Source: Nocardioides agri (GTDB taxonomy: Bacteria > Actinomycetota > Actinomycetes > Propionibacteriales > Nocardioidaceae). From it: a DNA stretch of 64,000 nucleotides. Each line of letters starts with the position of its first letter. Position 1 is the stretch's first letter. Of this stretch, positions 25,363-33,960 are shown one piece after another. The position numbers were made by a program, and so were the translations under genes. The DNA is taken from NCBI RefSeq assembly GCF_013778305.1, contig NZ_JACEIC010000002.1, forward strand, positions 871,708-935,707, given 5' to 3'. Below the pieces are notes generated by a model, which was not told the origin of the DNA, made no database searches, and was given only the letters and a program-made list of their open reading frames with translations.

Positions 25363-25406
25363 GCTAAGTCAACGGTGTTGACATATTTGTTGACTACGTC
25401 GTTGAC
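25363..25406. promoter_or_regulatory. GTTGAC repeat operator between amidohydrolase and TetR genes
   Basis: In the 166-bp divergent gap, GTCAAC at 25368 pairs with GTTGAC at 25377 (15-bp inverted repeat), and GTTGAC recurs at 25389 and 25401, so three direct copies are spaced 12 bp. A CGCTAAG half-site lies at 25363-25369. TTGACA at 25378-25383 could also be a -35 element. The likely binder is the adjacent TetR protein, controlling both directions. Confidence 0.5.
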
Positions 25407-25474
25407 TTGCGCCTCCCCGGGTACGACGATCCGTCTGACAGGATCGGCTGCCCGACGCGACGAGGAGGAGCTGC

Positions 25475-26176
25475 ATGGCTGCCAACGGCCGGACGCAGTC
25501 ACGACGACGCGCCCAGCTGAGCCGCGACTCGATCCTGGAGGCCGCGTTGACCCTGACCGCCGAGGGCGAGCAGGTGACGTTCCGTGCGCTCGGCGGCGCC
25601 CTCGGTGCCGACCCGACGGCGGTCTACCGCCACTTCCGCGACAAGGACGAGCTGGTCCGCGCGGCGTACGACCGGATCATGGAGAAGGCGCGCGCGGAGG
25701 TCGACGAGTCGAGTTCCTGGCGCGAGCAGATCCGGCAGCTGGCCATCCTGTCCTGGGAGAACAGCGAGCAGCACCCGCACATCGCGGTCGATGCCCCGAT
25801 CCTCACGACCGGTGGGCCCGGAGAGCTCGGGTGCATCGACCTGATGCTGGGCTGCCTGCGCGCCGCGGGGCTCGGCGACCGGGACGTCGTGCGCTTCTAC
25901 GGCGTGATCGGCAGCTACATCCTCTCGATCTCGGCGAACATCTCCGCGCAGAAGCTCGCCGCCGCCGACCAGGGCACCGACATCAACACCGCCTGGCTCT
26001 ACGACGTCAGCGGCATCGACGCGACGCGCTACCCGAACGTCGCCGCCAGCCGCTACGAGCTCGGCGAGCTGTCGAACGACGACGTGTACCTCACCGGCAT
26101 CGACGTGCTGCTCGACGCCGTGGAGGCGGCCGCTCAGGCGGAGGCGCCGACCGTCGCCAGGGCGAGGCAGAGGTAG
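25475..26176 (+). CDS. TetR family transcriptional regulator
   Basis: Regulator of 233 residues. The N-terminal HTH reads TFRALGGALGADPTAVYRHF followed by RDKDELVRAAYDRI. The C-terminal domain resembles TetR_C groups that sense small hydrophobic molecules. A strong ribosome site GAGGAG lies 7 bp before the ATG. It is divergent from the amidohydrolase/peptide-importer operon and its last 43 bp overlap the end of the convergent kinase gene. It probably represses the divergent operon. Confidence 0.9.
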   Translation: MAANGRTQSRRRAQLSRDSILEAALTLTAEGEQVTFRALGGALGADPTAVYRHFRDKDELVRAAYDRIMEKARAEVDESSSWREQIRQLAILSWENSEQHPHIAVDAPILTTGGPGELGCIDLMLGCLRAAGLGDRDVVRFYGVIGSYILSISANISAQKLAAADQGTDINTAWLYDVSGIDATRYPNVAASRYELGELSNDDVYLTGIDVLLDAVEAAAQAEAPTVARARQR

Positions 26177-27168
26177 GGCTCCACGGTCTGCCCGGCTGTC
26201 GAGAAGCCGGCCCCCGACGCGGCTCCCGCGCGAGCGCGGTGGTCGATCCCGGCGGCGATGACGGCCACCTTGTAGTAGGCGAGGGCGAGGTGGAAGTCCC
26301 AGTCGGCGAGCGGCACTCCGCCCGCGCCCTCGTACGCTCCAGCGAGGCTCGCGGCGGACGGCAGGCGGTCGCTGGTCCACGCACTCGGGCCACCGACGAT
26401 CAGGTCGAAGGTGGGGTGCCGGTAGGCGCACATCATCGCGACGTCGGCGACCGGGTCACCCAACGTCGACAGCTCCCAGTCGACCACCGCAGCCACTCGC
26501 CAGTCGCCCGCGCCGTCGCGAGCCAGGATCGTGTTGTCGATCCGGTAGTCGCCGTGCACGACGGAGGTCGCCCGCTGCTCGGGCACGGCCGCCTCAAGCC
26601 GCGACGCGACCTCCGCCGCCAGCGGGCCGAGCTCGCCCGCACCGACGGTCTCCCACTGCCGTGACCACCGACGCAGCTGGCGCTCGGCGTACCCGTCGGG
26701 ACGACCGAAGCCCTCGAGACCGACCGCGACCGGGGACACCCGGTGCAGCGTGGCGAGCGTGCTCACCAGCGACGTGACGACGTCGCCCAGCTCGCGGTCG
26801 TCGAAACCGTCGAGCTGCGCCTGGGTCTGCACCGCGGTGCCGTCGACGAAGTCGACGACGGTGAACGGGATCCCGATCGCTGTCTCGTCCTCCACGAGCA
26901 CGACCGGCGCGGCGACCGGCACGTCGGTGGCCGCCAGCGCCGCCGTCACCCGGAGCTCCCGGGCCACATCGTGCGCCGACGGTGTCCGGCCGACGCGGGG
27001 CGGGGTCCGCAGGATCCACCGCGACGCGCCGTCGGTGATCGCGTAGGTCAGGTTGGACCGGCCACTCGTGATGAGGGTCGCCTCCAGCTCGCCGGTCACC
27101 TGCCGCCCGGCGCCACCGATCGCAGCCGCGACGACGCGCAGGTCCTCCGACGACAGGTCCGGGCTCAT
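26134..27168 (-). CDS. Phosphotransferase (APH family, ACAD10/11 kinase-domain type)
   Basis: Kinase-fold protein of 344 residues. The catalytic loop VVHGDYRIDNTIL and the metal-binding VVDWELSTLGDPVAD are clear. This APH subgroup is fused to the acyl-CoA dehydrogenase in animal ACAD10 and ACAD11, where it phosphorylates 4-hydroxyacyl-CoA; bacterial versions such as LvaA of the levulinate pathway do the same. Its start overlaps the adjacent acyl-CoA dehydrogenase stop by ATGA, giving the two halves as a coupled pair. True antibiotic resistance is unlikely. Confidence 0.88.
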   Translation of the reverse strand: MSPDLSSEDLRVVAAAIGGAGRQVTGELEATLITSGRSNLTYAITDGASRWILRTPPRVGRTPSAHDVARELRVTAALAATDVPVAAPVVLVEDETAIGIPFTVVDFVDGTAVQTQAQLDGFDDRELGDVVTSLVSTLATLHRVSPVAVGLEGFGRPDGYAERQLRRWSRQWETVGAGELGPLAAEVASRLEAAVPEQRATSVVHGDYRIDNTILARDGAGDWRVAAVVDWELSTLGDPVADVAMMCAYRHPTFDLIVGGPSAWTSDRLPSAASLAGAYEGAGGVPLADWDFHLALAYYKVAVIAAGIDHRARAGAASGAGFSTAGQTVEPYLCLALATVGASA

Positions 27169-28319
27169 CCGGCGAGCTCGCGGACCGCCCGCTTCGCGAT
27201 CGACCAGCGGTGCACCTCCGACGGGCCGTCGTAGATGCGGAACGGGCGCAGCTCCCGCGCGATCTTGGCGACCGGGAGGTCCTGGGAGACCCCGAGCCCG
27301 CCGCACAGCTGGGTGGCGCGGTCGACGACCCGGTACAGCGCCTCGGCGGCGAACGTCTTGGCGATCGACGTCGCCTTCGACGCGCGCCCGCCGGCGTCCA
27401 GCTCGGCACATGCCTGCAGGAGGAGGGCTTGGGTGGCGGCGAGGTCTATCTCGTTGTCGGCGATCTGCTGCTGGGCCATCCCGAGGTCGCACAGCCGGGA
27501 CCCGAACATCTGCCGCTCGGCGGCGTACCTGACCGCGGTCTCGTGCGCGCGGCGGGCCGCACCCGACCAGCGCATCACGTGCGTCATGCGTGCCGGGCCG
27601 AGCCGGACCTGCGCGTGCGCGAACCCGCGACCGACCTCACCGAGGACGTCCTCCTCCGGGACGAAGAGGTCGTCCAGCACGACCTCGCAGTGTCCGCCGA
27701 TCATCGAGCGGTCCATCGTGTTGATGTGCCGCTCGACCCGGATCCCGGGCGCCGAGGCGGGCGCCAGGAACATCGTGGCGTCGGCGCCGGTCCGCGCCAT
27801 GACGATGAAGAAGCCGGCACCGTCGGCGCCGGTGATGAAGTGCTTCCGGCCCGAGATGATCCAGCCCCCGTCACCCGGCACCGCTTGCGTGGTCAGGTTG
27901 CCGGGGTCGGAGCCGGCGCCGGGGGCAGGCTCCGTCATCGCGAACGCCGAGCGCAGCTCCCCGGCGACGAGCGGCCGGAGGTAGCGCTCCCGCTGCCCTC
28001 CGGACGCGACCTGGTCGAGCAGGTGGACGTTGCCCTCGTCGGGCGCGTTCGCGTTGATCGCCATCGCCCCGAACAGCGAGTAGCCCGCCGCCTCGAGCAC
28101 CGGCGCGCGCTCGACCATCCCGAGCCCGAGGCCGCCGTACTCGACCGGCCCGTGGGGCGAGAGCAGGCCGGCGGCGCGCGCCTGGGCCTGGAGCTCCACG
28201 CGCAGCGCGTCGCCCCCTGCGGCCTCGACGTCTCCGTCGTGCTCGTCGTCGTGCGGGAGCACCAGCCGCTCCACGAAGTCGCGTGTCGCCGCTGCCAGAT
28301 CCGTCGCTGTTGCCACCAC
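27165..28319 (-). CDS. Acyl-CoA dehydrogenase (ACAD11/LvaC-like)
   Basis: FAD enzyme of 384 residues. FAMTEPAPGAGSDPGN and FITGADGAGFFIVMAR match the flavin and substrate regions; the C-terminus has QLCGGLGVSQDLP and IYDGPSEVH, a form seen in ACAD10/11-type enzymes. Start: the first of two adjacent GTG codons, with GGGG upstream. Paired with the APH-type kinase downstream it may remove phosphate from a 4-phospho-acyl-CoA rather than simply oxidise. Alternatively it is a usual beta-oxidation dehydrogenase. A palindromic operator lies 14 bp upstream. Confidence 0.9.
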   Translation of the reverse strand: MVATATDLAAATRDFVERLVLPHDDEHDGDVEAAGGDALRVELQAQARAAGLLSPHGPVEYGGLGLGMVERAPVLEAAGYSLFGAMAINANAPDEGNVHLLDQVASGGQRERYLRPLVAGELRSAFAMTEPAPGAGSDPGNLTTQAVPGDGGWIISGRKHFITGADGAGFFIVMARTGADATMFLAPASAPGIRVERHINTMDRSMIGGHCEVVLDDLFVPEEDVLGEVGRGFAHAQVRLGPARMTHVMRWSGAARRAHETAVRYAAERQMFGSRLCDLGMAQQQIADNEIDLAATQALLLQACAELDAGGRASKATSIAKTFAAEALYRVVDRATQLCGGLGVSQDLPVAKIARELRPFRIYDGPSEVHRWSIAKRAVRELAG

Positions 28320-28332
28320 TACCCCTTGCCTA

Positions 28333-28348
28333 CTGAGCGTTCGCTCAG
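28333..28348. promoter_or_regulatory. TetR-type palindrome between acyl-CoA dehydrogenase and EthD genes
   Basis: Perfect 16-bp inverted repeat with 7-bp arms CTGAGCG/CGCTCAG and a 2-bp centre, in the 84-bp divergent gap. It has the same architecture as the Liv-operon site CTTAGCG-NN-CGCTAAG, differing at one position per arm. This suggests the same regulator or one of the same type. Confidence 0.55.
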
Positions 28349-28403
28349 CACTGTGGCAGGATGCTCCCACCTGGTCAAGGCAGCAACGAGGAGAGCCCGT
28401 CCC

Positions 28404-28694
28404 ATGCACCGGATCACCGTCCAGTACTTCGACCCCGCCGACCCCGGAGCCTTCGAGGCCGTTTACCGCGAGCGGCACGTGCCCCTCGTCAAGGCCCTCC
28501 CCGGCCTCGAGCGCTTCACCCTCAGCCTCCCCGGCGGGGGTGCGCCGTACCTCGTTGCGGAGCTCTGGTTCGCCGACAGCGACGCCATGGTGGCCGCGCG
28601 CAGCTCCGCCGAGATGGCGGCGGCCGGCGCCGACGCCGAGACGTACGAGGTCGGCCGGCGCGTCATCTTCGACGGAGCGGTCGAGGACGCGTGA
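28404..28694 (+). CDS. EthD family protein
   Basis: Dimeric alpha+beta barrel protein of 96 residues. The N-terminal HRITVQYFDPADPGAFEAVY, RHVPLVKALPGLERF is the EthD pattern. EthD was found with the ethyl tert-butyl ether P450 system and its function is not settled; relatives occur in many catabolic clusters. ATG start with GAGGAG upstream. It is divergent from the acyl-CoA dehydrogenase across a palindromic operator, so both may be co-regulated. Confidence 0.87.
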   Translation: MHRITVQYFDPADPGAFEAVYRERHVPLVKALPGLERFTLSLPGGGAPYLVAELWFADSDAMVAARSSAEMAAAGADAETYEVGRRVIFDGAVEDA

Positions 28695-29011
28695 TCGGGA
28701 AGATGGGACCCGCCCCGGTCGTCACCACTTCCTGCGGACTGTGAGCGGTCGCATCCCCTGACCTGCGCACACGCCCCATTCGGACATTGAGGCGGCTGTC
28801 AGGGCGCCATCCGGTCCCAGGGGCGCAGCGTCCGCTGCAGGTGCACGACCGGGTGAGGTCGACACTGAGGTCCTTCTCGATGTAGTGGCCCTCGGTGACC
28901 GCGCTCGACCTGGCGACTACGGCTCGGGGGCAATCTATTCACCCGACGGCCGATCGACTACCTACCAGGCCGACCTCGACGGCGGCTGGATCTACAAGAG
29001 CGACAGCGACG
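28695..29011. other. Gap of 317 bp, possible gene remnant
   Basis: No gene that I can support. One plus-strand frame reads YGSGAIYSPDGRSTTYQA and then GGWIYKSDSDVKHVV, which looks protein-like, but it has no credible start or ribosome site and runs into the convergent TetR gene. It could be the tail of a deleted gene. Confidence 0.4.
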
Positions 29012-29626
29012 TCAAGCACGTCGTCCGTCGGACTCACCCGCGGCCGGCGGGAGCAGACCGGCGCGCGCGAGCGCGCGCGCGACGGTGTCCACGAGCCCGT
29101 CCGCGTCGACGGTCGTGACCACGACCCCGTACGCCATGGCGACGCCGAGCAGCAGGTCCTCGGTGGTCAGCGATGCATCGACTCGCCCTGCGGCGATGGC
29201 GCGCTCGAGCGGCGCTGAGAGGAGCGCCTGCATCCGGGTGCCGCCGTCGTAGTCGGCGTGCTGCCGGCGCTGGTCGACGAACATCTCGATGAACGCGCGC
29301 TCGAAGATGGCGAGCTCGATGAGTCGCTGCCACATCTGGAGCACCGCGTCCGGCGAGTCGGCAGCCGCGAGCTCCTCGAACTCGTGCCAGTGCGACTCGA
29401 AGGCTGCGAAGGCCAGGTCCAGCCGGGAGGGGAAGTGGCGGTACAGGACGCCCTGACCGACGCCGGCACGCTGGGCGACGGCGCTCAGCGGGGCGTCGTA
29501 CCCGCGCTCGCCGAAGACCTCTCTGGCCGCCGCGAGGATCGCGTCCCTGTTCTCGCGCGCCGCGGCCGGTCCACGGTTGGGCTTCGCGGGCACTCGGGGC
29601 ACACTGATAGCGTAACCGGACACCAT
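29012..29626 (-). CDS. TetR family transcriptional regulator
   Basis: Regulator of about 204 residues. HTH: PLSAVAQRAGVGQGVLYRHFP, then SRLDLAFAAFESHW. The ATG at 29626 lies inside a 28-bp perfect inverted repeat; a GTG eight codons later (29602) would keep the operator fully upstream and gives the more usual TetR N-terminal length. Neither has a clear ribosome site, so a leaderless message is possible. It is divergent from a KstD-like dehydrogenase and SDR, which it probably represses. Confidence 0.88.
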   Translation of the reverse strand: MVSGYAISVPRVPAKPNRGPAAARENRDAILAAAREVFGERGYDAPLSAVAQRAGVGQGVLYRHFPSRLDLAFAAFESHWHEFEELAAADSPDAVLQMWQRLIELAIFERAFIEMFVDQRRQHADYDGGTRMQALLSAPLERAIAAGRVDASLTTEDLLLGVAMAYGVVVTTVDADGLVDTVARALARAGLLPPAAGESDGRRA

Positions 29627-29638
29627 TGTCCGGTTACG
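29611..29638. promoter_or_regulatory. Perfect 28-bp inverted repeat, divergent operator
   Basis: Arms CGTAACCGGACA and TGTCCGGTTACG, 12 bp each, are separated by 4 bp (CCAT). A further half-site TGTCCGGTT lies at 29642-29650. It sits in the short gap between the TetR gene and the KstD-like gene and overlaps the possible TetR ATG, as expected for autorepression. Confidence 0.75.
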
Positions 29639-29676
29639 CGTTGTCCGGTTCCGATTCCGATTCGATCGGGGATGCC

Positions 29677-31332
29677 ATGGAGTTCGACACGACCTTTGAC
29701 GTCGTGGTCGTCGGGACGGGCGCGGCGGCATTCGCCACCGCGCTCGGCGCGATCGACGAGGGCCTGTCGGTGTTGATGCTCGAGAGCACCGCGAAGTGGG
29801 GCGGCAACAGCTCCATGTCGGGGGGCGGGATGTGGCTCCCCGACAACCCCCTGATGAGGCGCGCCGGGGTCGGCGACTCGCGCGAAGCGGCACTGGCCTA
29901 CATGGAGGCCACCATCGGCGAGGTCGGCCAGGCGTCCGGCGCGGCCCGCAAGGAGGCCTTCGTCGACGGGGTCGCGGACTTCGTCGAGACCGCCGAGAAG
30001 CACGGCATGCGCTTCGAGCGCTCCACCGACTACCCCGACTACTACCCCGAGCTTGCCGGCGGCAAGATCGGCCGCGCCATCGAGCACGCGATCTACGACC
30101 TGCGCCGCATCGGCGACTGGGCGAAGTCCATCCAGGTCGAGGTCGCCATGCCGATCAAGAACGACGACGTCTGGCTCCTCGGCCGCGCGTGGTCGACCCC
30201 GGCCGGGTTCCGCCGCGGCGCGTCCTTCGTGGGCCGCACCCTGGCCGAGGTCGCCCGAGGCCGCAAGCCCGCCGGCATCGGCGCCGCCCTGACCTCCTCC
30301 TTCCTCGAGGCCGTCGTGCTCAAGGGCGGCGCCGACCTGTGGCTCTCCTCGCCGCTCGAGGAGATCCTCGTCGAGGACGGGACGGCCGTCGGCGTACGCA
30401 CGACGAAGGGTGGCCGCCCGTACTCCGTCGGCGCGCGCCGCGGCGTGATGCTCGCCGGTGGCGGCTTCGACCACAACAAGGCCTGGCGGCGCAAGCACCA
30501 CGGCATCGACGGCGACCCCTCGGGCGCACCCGGCAATCTGGGCCGCCCGATCGAGCTCGCCGTCGAGGTGGGCGCGGCGACCGAGCTGCTCGATGACGCT
30601 TGGTGGGGCGCCTCGACCGCGCCCACGTCGGCCTCCGGGCCGACGTTCCTCGTCGGCGAGCGCTCGTTCCCCTACAGCATCATGGTCGACGCCGAGGGCG
30701 ACCGGTTCGCCAACGAGTCGGAGTCCTACGTAGACCTGGGACACCACATGCTCGCGCACGACGCCGGCGGCACGTACTGGATGATCGCCGACCGCCGGCA
30801 CGCGCGCCGCTACCTGCGCAGCTATGCGCTCGACCCCAAGGGCAGCAGGGCGATGAAGGCCGAGGGGGTCCTGCTCAGCGACGACACGATCGCCGGTCTC
30901 GCCACCCGGATCGGCATTGACCCGGCCCGCCTGGAGGCCACGGTCACGAGATTCAACGGGTTCGCCCGGGCGGGCGTCGACGGCGACTTCGGCCGCGGCA
31001 ACTCGGCCTACGACCGCTACTACAGCGACCCGCTCGTGCACCCCAACCCCAACCTCGGCCCACTCGAGAAGGGCCCGTACACCGCCGTCAAGGTCGTGGT
31101 CGGCGACCTGGGCACCAAGGGTGGCGTCCTGACCGACCCCGACGGTCGCGCGCTGCGTGAGGACGGCACCGTGATCGAGGGTCTCTACTCCGCAGGCAAC
31201 AACTCCGCCTCGGTCATGGGACGCACCTACCCGGGTCCCGGATCGACCCTGGGACCCGCGGTCGTCTTCGGCATGCGGGCCGCGCGCCACATGGCACGGA
31301 ACAAGCCACGGAACAAGCAAGGAAAGAACTGA
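29677..31332 (+). CDS. FAD-dependent 3-ketosteroid-dehydrogenase-like protein (KstD family)
   Basis: Flavoprotein of 551 residues of the FAD_binding_2/KstD group. N-terminal FAD site VVVVGTGAAAFATAL, then SGGGMWLPDNPLM, a KstD hallmark; the C-terminus has SAGNNSASVMGRTYPGPGST, where KstD enzymes carry the Tyr and Gly of the active site. KstD introduces a 1,2 double bond into 3-ketosteroids. Other KstD-family members act on non-steroid cyclic ketones, so steroid use is not proven here. The internal ATG is chosen because GGGGAT lies before it. The SDR gene follows by 1 bp. Confidence 0.88.
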   Translation: MEFDTTFDVVVVGTGAAAFATALGAIDEGLSVLMLESTAKWGGNSSMSGGGMWLPDNPLMRRAGVGDSREAALAYMEATIGEVGQASGAARKEAFVDGVADFVETAEKHGMRFERSTDYPDYYPELAGGKIGRAIEHAIYDLRRIGDWAKSIQVEVAMPIKNDDVWLLGRAWSTPAGFRRGASFVGRTLAEVARGRKPAGIGAALTSSFLEAVVLKGGADLWLSSPLEEILVEDGTAVGVRTTKGGRPYSVGARRGVMLAGGGFDHNKAWRRKHHGIDGDPSGAPGNLGRPIELAVEVGAATELLDDAWWGASTAPTSASGPTFLVGERSFPYSIMVDAEGDRFANESESYVDLGHHMLAHDAGGTYWMIADRRHARRYLRSYALDPKGSRAMKAEGVLLSDDTIAGLATRIGIDPARLEATVTRFNGFARAGVDGDFGRGNSAYDRYYSDPLVHPNPNLGPLEKGPYTAVKVVVGDLGTKGGVLTDPDGRALREDGTVIEGLYSAGNNSASVMGRTYPGPGSTLGPAVVFGMRAARHMARNKPRNKQGKN

Positions 31333-31333
31333 C

Positions 31334-32152
31334 ATGGAGCTGGAGAACAAGGTCATCGTCGTCACCGGCGGCGGCAACGGCATCGGTCGCGAGGTCGTCC
31401 TCGCGCTGCTGGCCCGCGGGAGCCGGGTCGCGGCCCTCGACCTGAGCGAGACCGGCCTCGCCGAGACTGCCGACCTCGCCGGCGCTGGCGACCGGCTGAC
31501 CATCCACGTCGTGAACATCACCGACCGCCAAATCGTTCTGGCGCTGCCGGAGCAGATCGCCGCGGCCCACGGGCAGGTCGACGCTCTGATCAACGTCGCG
31601 GGCATCATCCACGACTTCAAGCCCGTCAACGACCTCGCCTTCGAGGACATCGAGCGGGTCATGAACGTGAACTTCTGGGGCACCGTCAACACCGTCAAGG
31701 CGTTCCTCCCCGGACTCCTCCAGCGGCCGGCCGCCGCGATCGTCAACGTCTCCTCCATGGGCGCCTACGGGCCGGTGCCCGGCCAGACCGCCTACGGCGC
31801 CTCCAAGGCAGCCGTGCGGCTCCTGACCGAGGGCCTCTACGCCGAGCTCATGGAGACCCGGGTCCAGGTGACGGTCGTCCACCCCGGCGGTATCGCGACC
31901 AGCATCACCGACAACTCCGGCGCCGCAATGCCCGAGGGCGTGGAGAACATGGACGACAAGCGCCGCACGGAGCTCGAGGCCAAGCTCACCAGCCCGCAGG
32001 AGGCGGCCCGCCAGATCATCGAGGCCGTCGAGAAGAATCGGCCCCGGGTGCGGATCGGCACCGACGCCAAGATGCTCGACCGGCTGATCCGACTGATGCC
32101 TAGCCGCGGGATCGGCATCATCAGGAAGAACATGGAGAAGATGCTCGGCTAG
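31334..32152 (+). CDS. Short-chain dehydrogenase/reductase
   Basis: SDR of 272 residues. NAD(P)-binding GGGNGIG, NVAG, Ser in VNVSSMGAYG and Y-x3-K in TAYGASKAAV are present. The C-terminus, with a run of basic residues and KNMEKMLG, matches SDRs found next to steroid or fatty-acid catabolic genes. It directly follows the KstD-like gene and probably oxidises or reduces a hydroxyl/keto group on the same compound. Confidence 0.92.
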   Translation: MELENKVIVVTGGGNGIGREVVLALLARGSRVAALDLSETGLAETADLAGAGDRLTIHVVNITDRQIVLALPEQIAAAHGQVDALINVAGIIHDFKPVNDLAFEDIERVMNVNFWGTVNTVKAFLPGLLQRPAAAIVNVSSMGAYGPVPGQTAYGASKAAVRLLTEGLYAELMETRVQVTVVHPGGIATSITDNSGAAMPEGVENMDDKRRTELEAKLTSPQEAARQIIEAVEKNRPRVRIGTDAKMLDRLIRLMPSRGIGIIRKNMEKMLG

Positions 32153-33007
32153 CACGGTGACGTCCGCAAACAGGGGTCCCGAACCCTCCAGGGCCCGCCC
32201 CCCGCGCGCCGGAGGACGCCAACGTGTCCGTTCAGCAGACACTGCCCAGAGAATCGCCGACGTTCCCCGCGGAGTGCCAGCCTCATTCCTCGTCGTCGGT
32301 GATGCGTCCGCCGACGAATCGGACCCAACCTTTCAGCTGCGCCGAGGGTGGACTGGTCATTGGAGAACCCGGGCGCCCTGGCGGACCTCAACGGTGTCGA
32401 CGACGACTGCGACGGGACCGTGGGCCAGGGTCTCGAGCCTGCCCTGACGACTGCTGGACGCCGTCGAGCGATCCCCCGACCGAAGCGACGACCTGGTCAC
32501 GGCATCGGAACCACTCAACCCGTGCACGTGAGAACTCCACACCTGGACGCTCCTTCCGGGCGCTGTCTACCTGAATAAGTGGTGACTCCCTCGTCACCGT
32601 GTTTCACCCGCGGCCAACGGGTGCAGGGTCGCCCACGCCAATCGCGGTGAACGAGCTTCACGTCTCCGCGCCCACTCTGCGTTCAGCAACCGCTGCACTT
32701 CGCCCAGAATGTCCTGGGGGAGGCATGGCGTGCCGTCCGACGAACTCCGCGTCGGACGTGCGCGCGTGGCCGAGGCTCTCGAGCAAGGGCACGCGTCCGC
32801 GCCCGATCGGGAGCGTCGAAGCACCTGCACAGCGTCGAGGTGCGTCCCTACGCCCCCGACCTCGTGAGTCTTCGGCACGAGTTCGGCTCGTCAACTCCTG
32901 AACCGGCACCGCGTTCCGAGCGATGGGCGGTGTGTGGGGACGCATTCACCGTCCGGGGCAAGGAGCTCCCTGGGAGATGCGCTGGGTTCGTAGCCCCGGG
33001 AGGGTCC
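32153..33007. other. Degenerate accessory region, no intact gene
   Basis: Eight hundred and fifty bp without a supportable gene. Short frames with poor codon usage overlap on both strands. One plus-strand stretch near 32390-32430 reads NGVDDDCDGTVGQG, close to the Asp-rich DDDCDG metal-binding repeats of MopE-like surface proteins, but it has no start and is bounded by stops. The region looks like decayed DNA at the border of the accessory segment. Confidence 0.55.
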
Positions 33008-33660
33008 TCAGCGCAGTCGGGTCTGGTACGTCACTCGCGTGTAGTCACTGACGTTGCCGGCTGCGTCGGTGGCCATCAGCCCGATGGCCACCGAGCTGCG
33101 GCGTCCGGTGAGCACGCCGGCGGTCGCGAAGTAGTCGCGGTCAAGCGTGACCGTCCACGATCCGCTGCTGTCTGCAGTCGCCGTGCGGCAGGCGTCGGAG
33201 GTCGCGTCATAAACGGTGACGATCGCGCCGGGGCTGGTGGTGCCGGTCAGCGTGACGGGGATCGAAGTCAGGGTCGAGCCGGGGGCGGGGCTGAGGACAA
33301 CCGGCGTGGCCGGCGGCACCGAGTCGACCGTGATGGTCACGGAGTCCGTCACGGTCCCACCACCGGCGGACATGCTGGCGCTCAGGGTGTGCGTCCCGTC
33401 GGAGAGGAAGAAGTTGGTGCGCCACTGGCCGTCCAGGCACTGGCGGCGCTCGTTCTCGCCGCCGTCCACGGCGAGGACGACGTAGAGGTCGCCGACGCAC
33501 GTGCCCTCGAAGGGGACGAAGGCCTGCTGGACGCTGCCGTCCCCGGGCGAGGTGATGCTCAGGCTCGTGTCGAGGAGCTCCACGGTGTGGACGATGCAGT
33601 CGCTGGCGATCGGGTTGCCCTGCCAGTCGGTCTTCTGCGCACAGATCTCGTGGGTGCGGT
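33008..33660 (-). pseudogene. 5'-truncated surface protein with an Ig-like domain
   Basis: The open frame ends with a C-terminal part that has an Ig-like (bacterial Big-type) domain: DSVPPATPVVLSPAPG followed by a beta-sandwich pattern with VTLTGTTSPGAIVTVYD and GLMATDAAGNVSD. Upstream of the GTG usually taken as start (33583) the frame stays open and protein-like (DRTHEICAQKTDWQGNP), so the gene once began further up. It is broken at about 33660, where a different gene fragment begins on the other strand. No signal peptide remains. Confidence 0.65.
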
Positions 33661-33960
33661 CCTCCCGACGAGCAAGAGGCCATCCATAAGTGGCTGCGTC
33701 GAGGATTCGTGTTCAAGGACGGCAAGCCGGTCGACCGACGTCAGCGGGATGCGGACGCCGAGCCGCCCGAGGCGTTGCCCGGGGACTGGCGGACCGACCC
33801 TCCATGGCGTCGAACCCCGCCGGAGCTCCAGAGGCTGCTCCGCCGGCGTTGGTGGATGCGACAGGTCCTGCTACCTCACCTGCTCGCATTCCTGATCGGC
33901 GGCGCGCTCTTCGTGCTTGCCGCCGCAGGGTGGTCCGGGTTCGCCGACCTGGGTCTCTGA
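33661..33960 (+). pseudogene. 5'-truncated gene for a small membrane protein
   Basis: Plus-strand frame of about 100 codons with protein-like content from the junction onward (PDEQEAIHKWLRRGFVFKDG, then a basic, proline-rich linker) ending in one hydrophobic span (LLAFLIGGALFVLAAAGW) and FADLGL. A GTG at 33709 could serve as start, but coding pattern extends upstream of it to the breakpoint. I do not recognise the family. Head-to-head joining with the Ig-domain fragment indicates a recombination or deletion. Confidence 0.5.

Noticed and set aside
28885..29118. Plus-strand 77-codon frame after the EthD gene
   Set aside because: No ribosome site, odd composition, overlaps the convergent TetR gene; listed only as a possible remnant.
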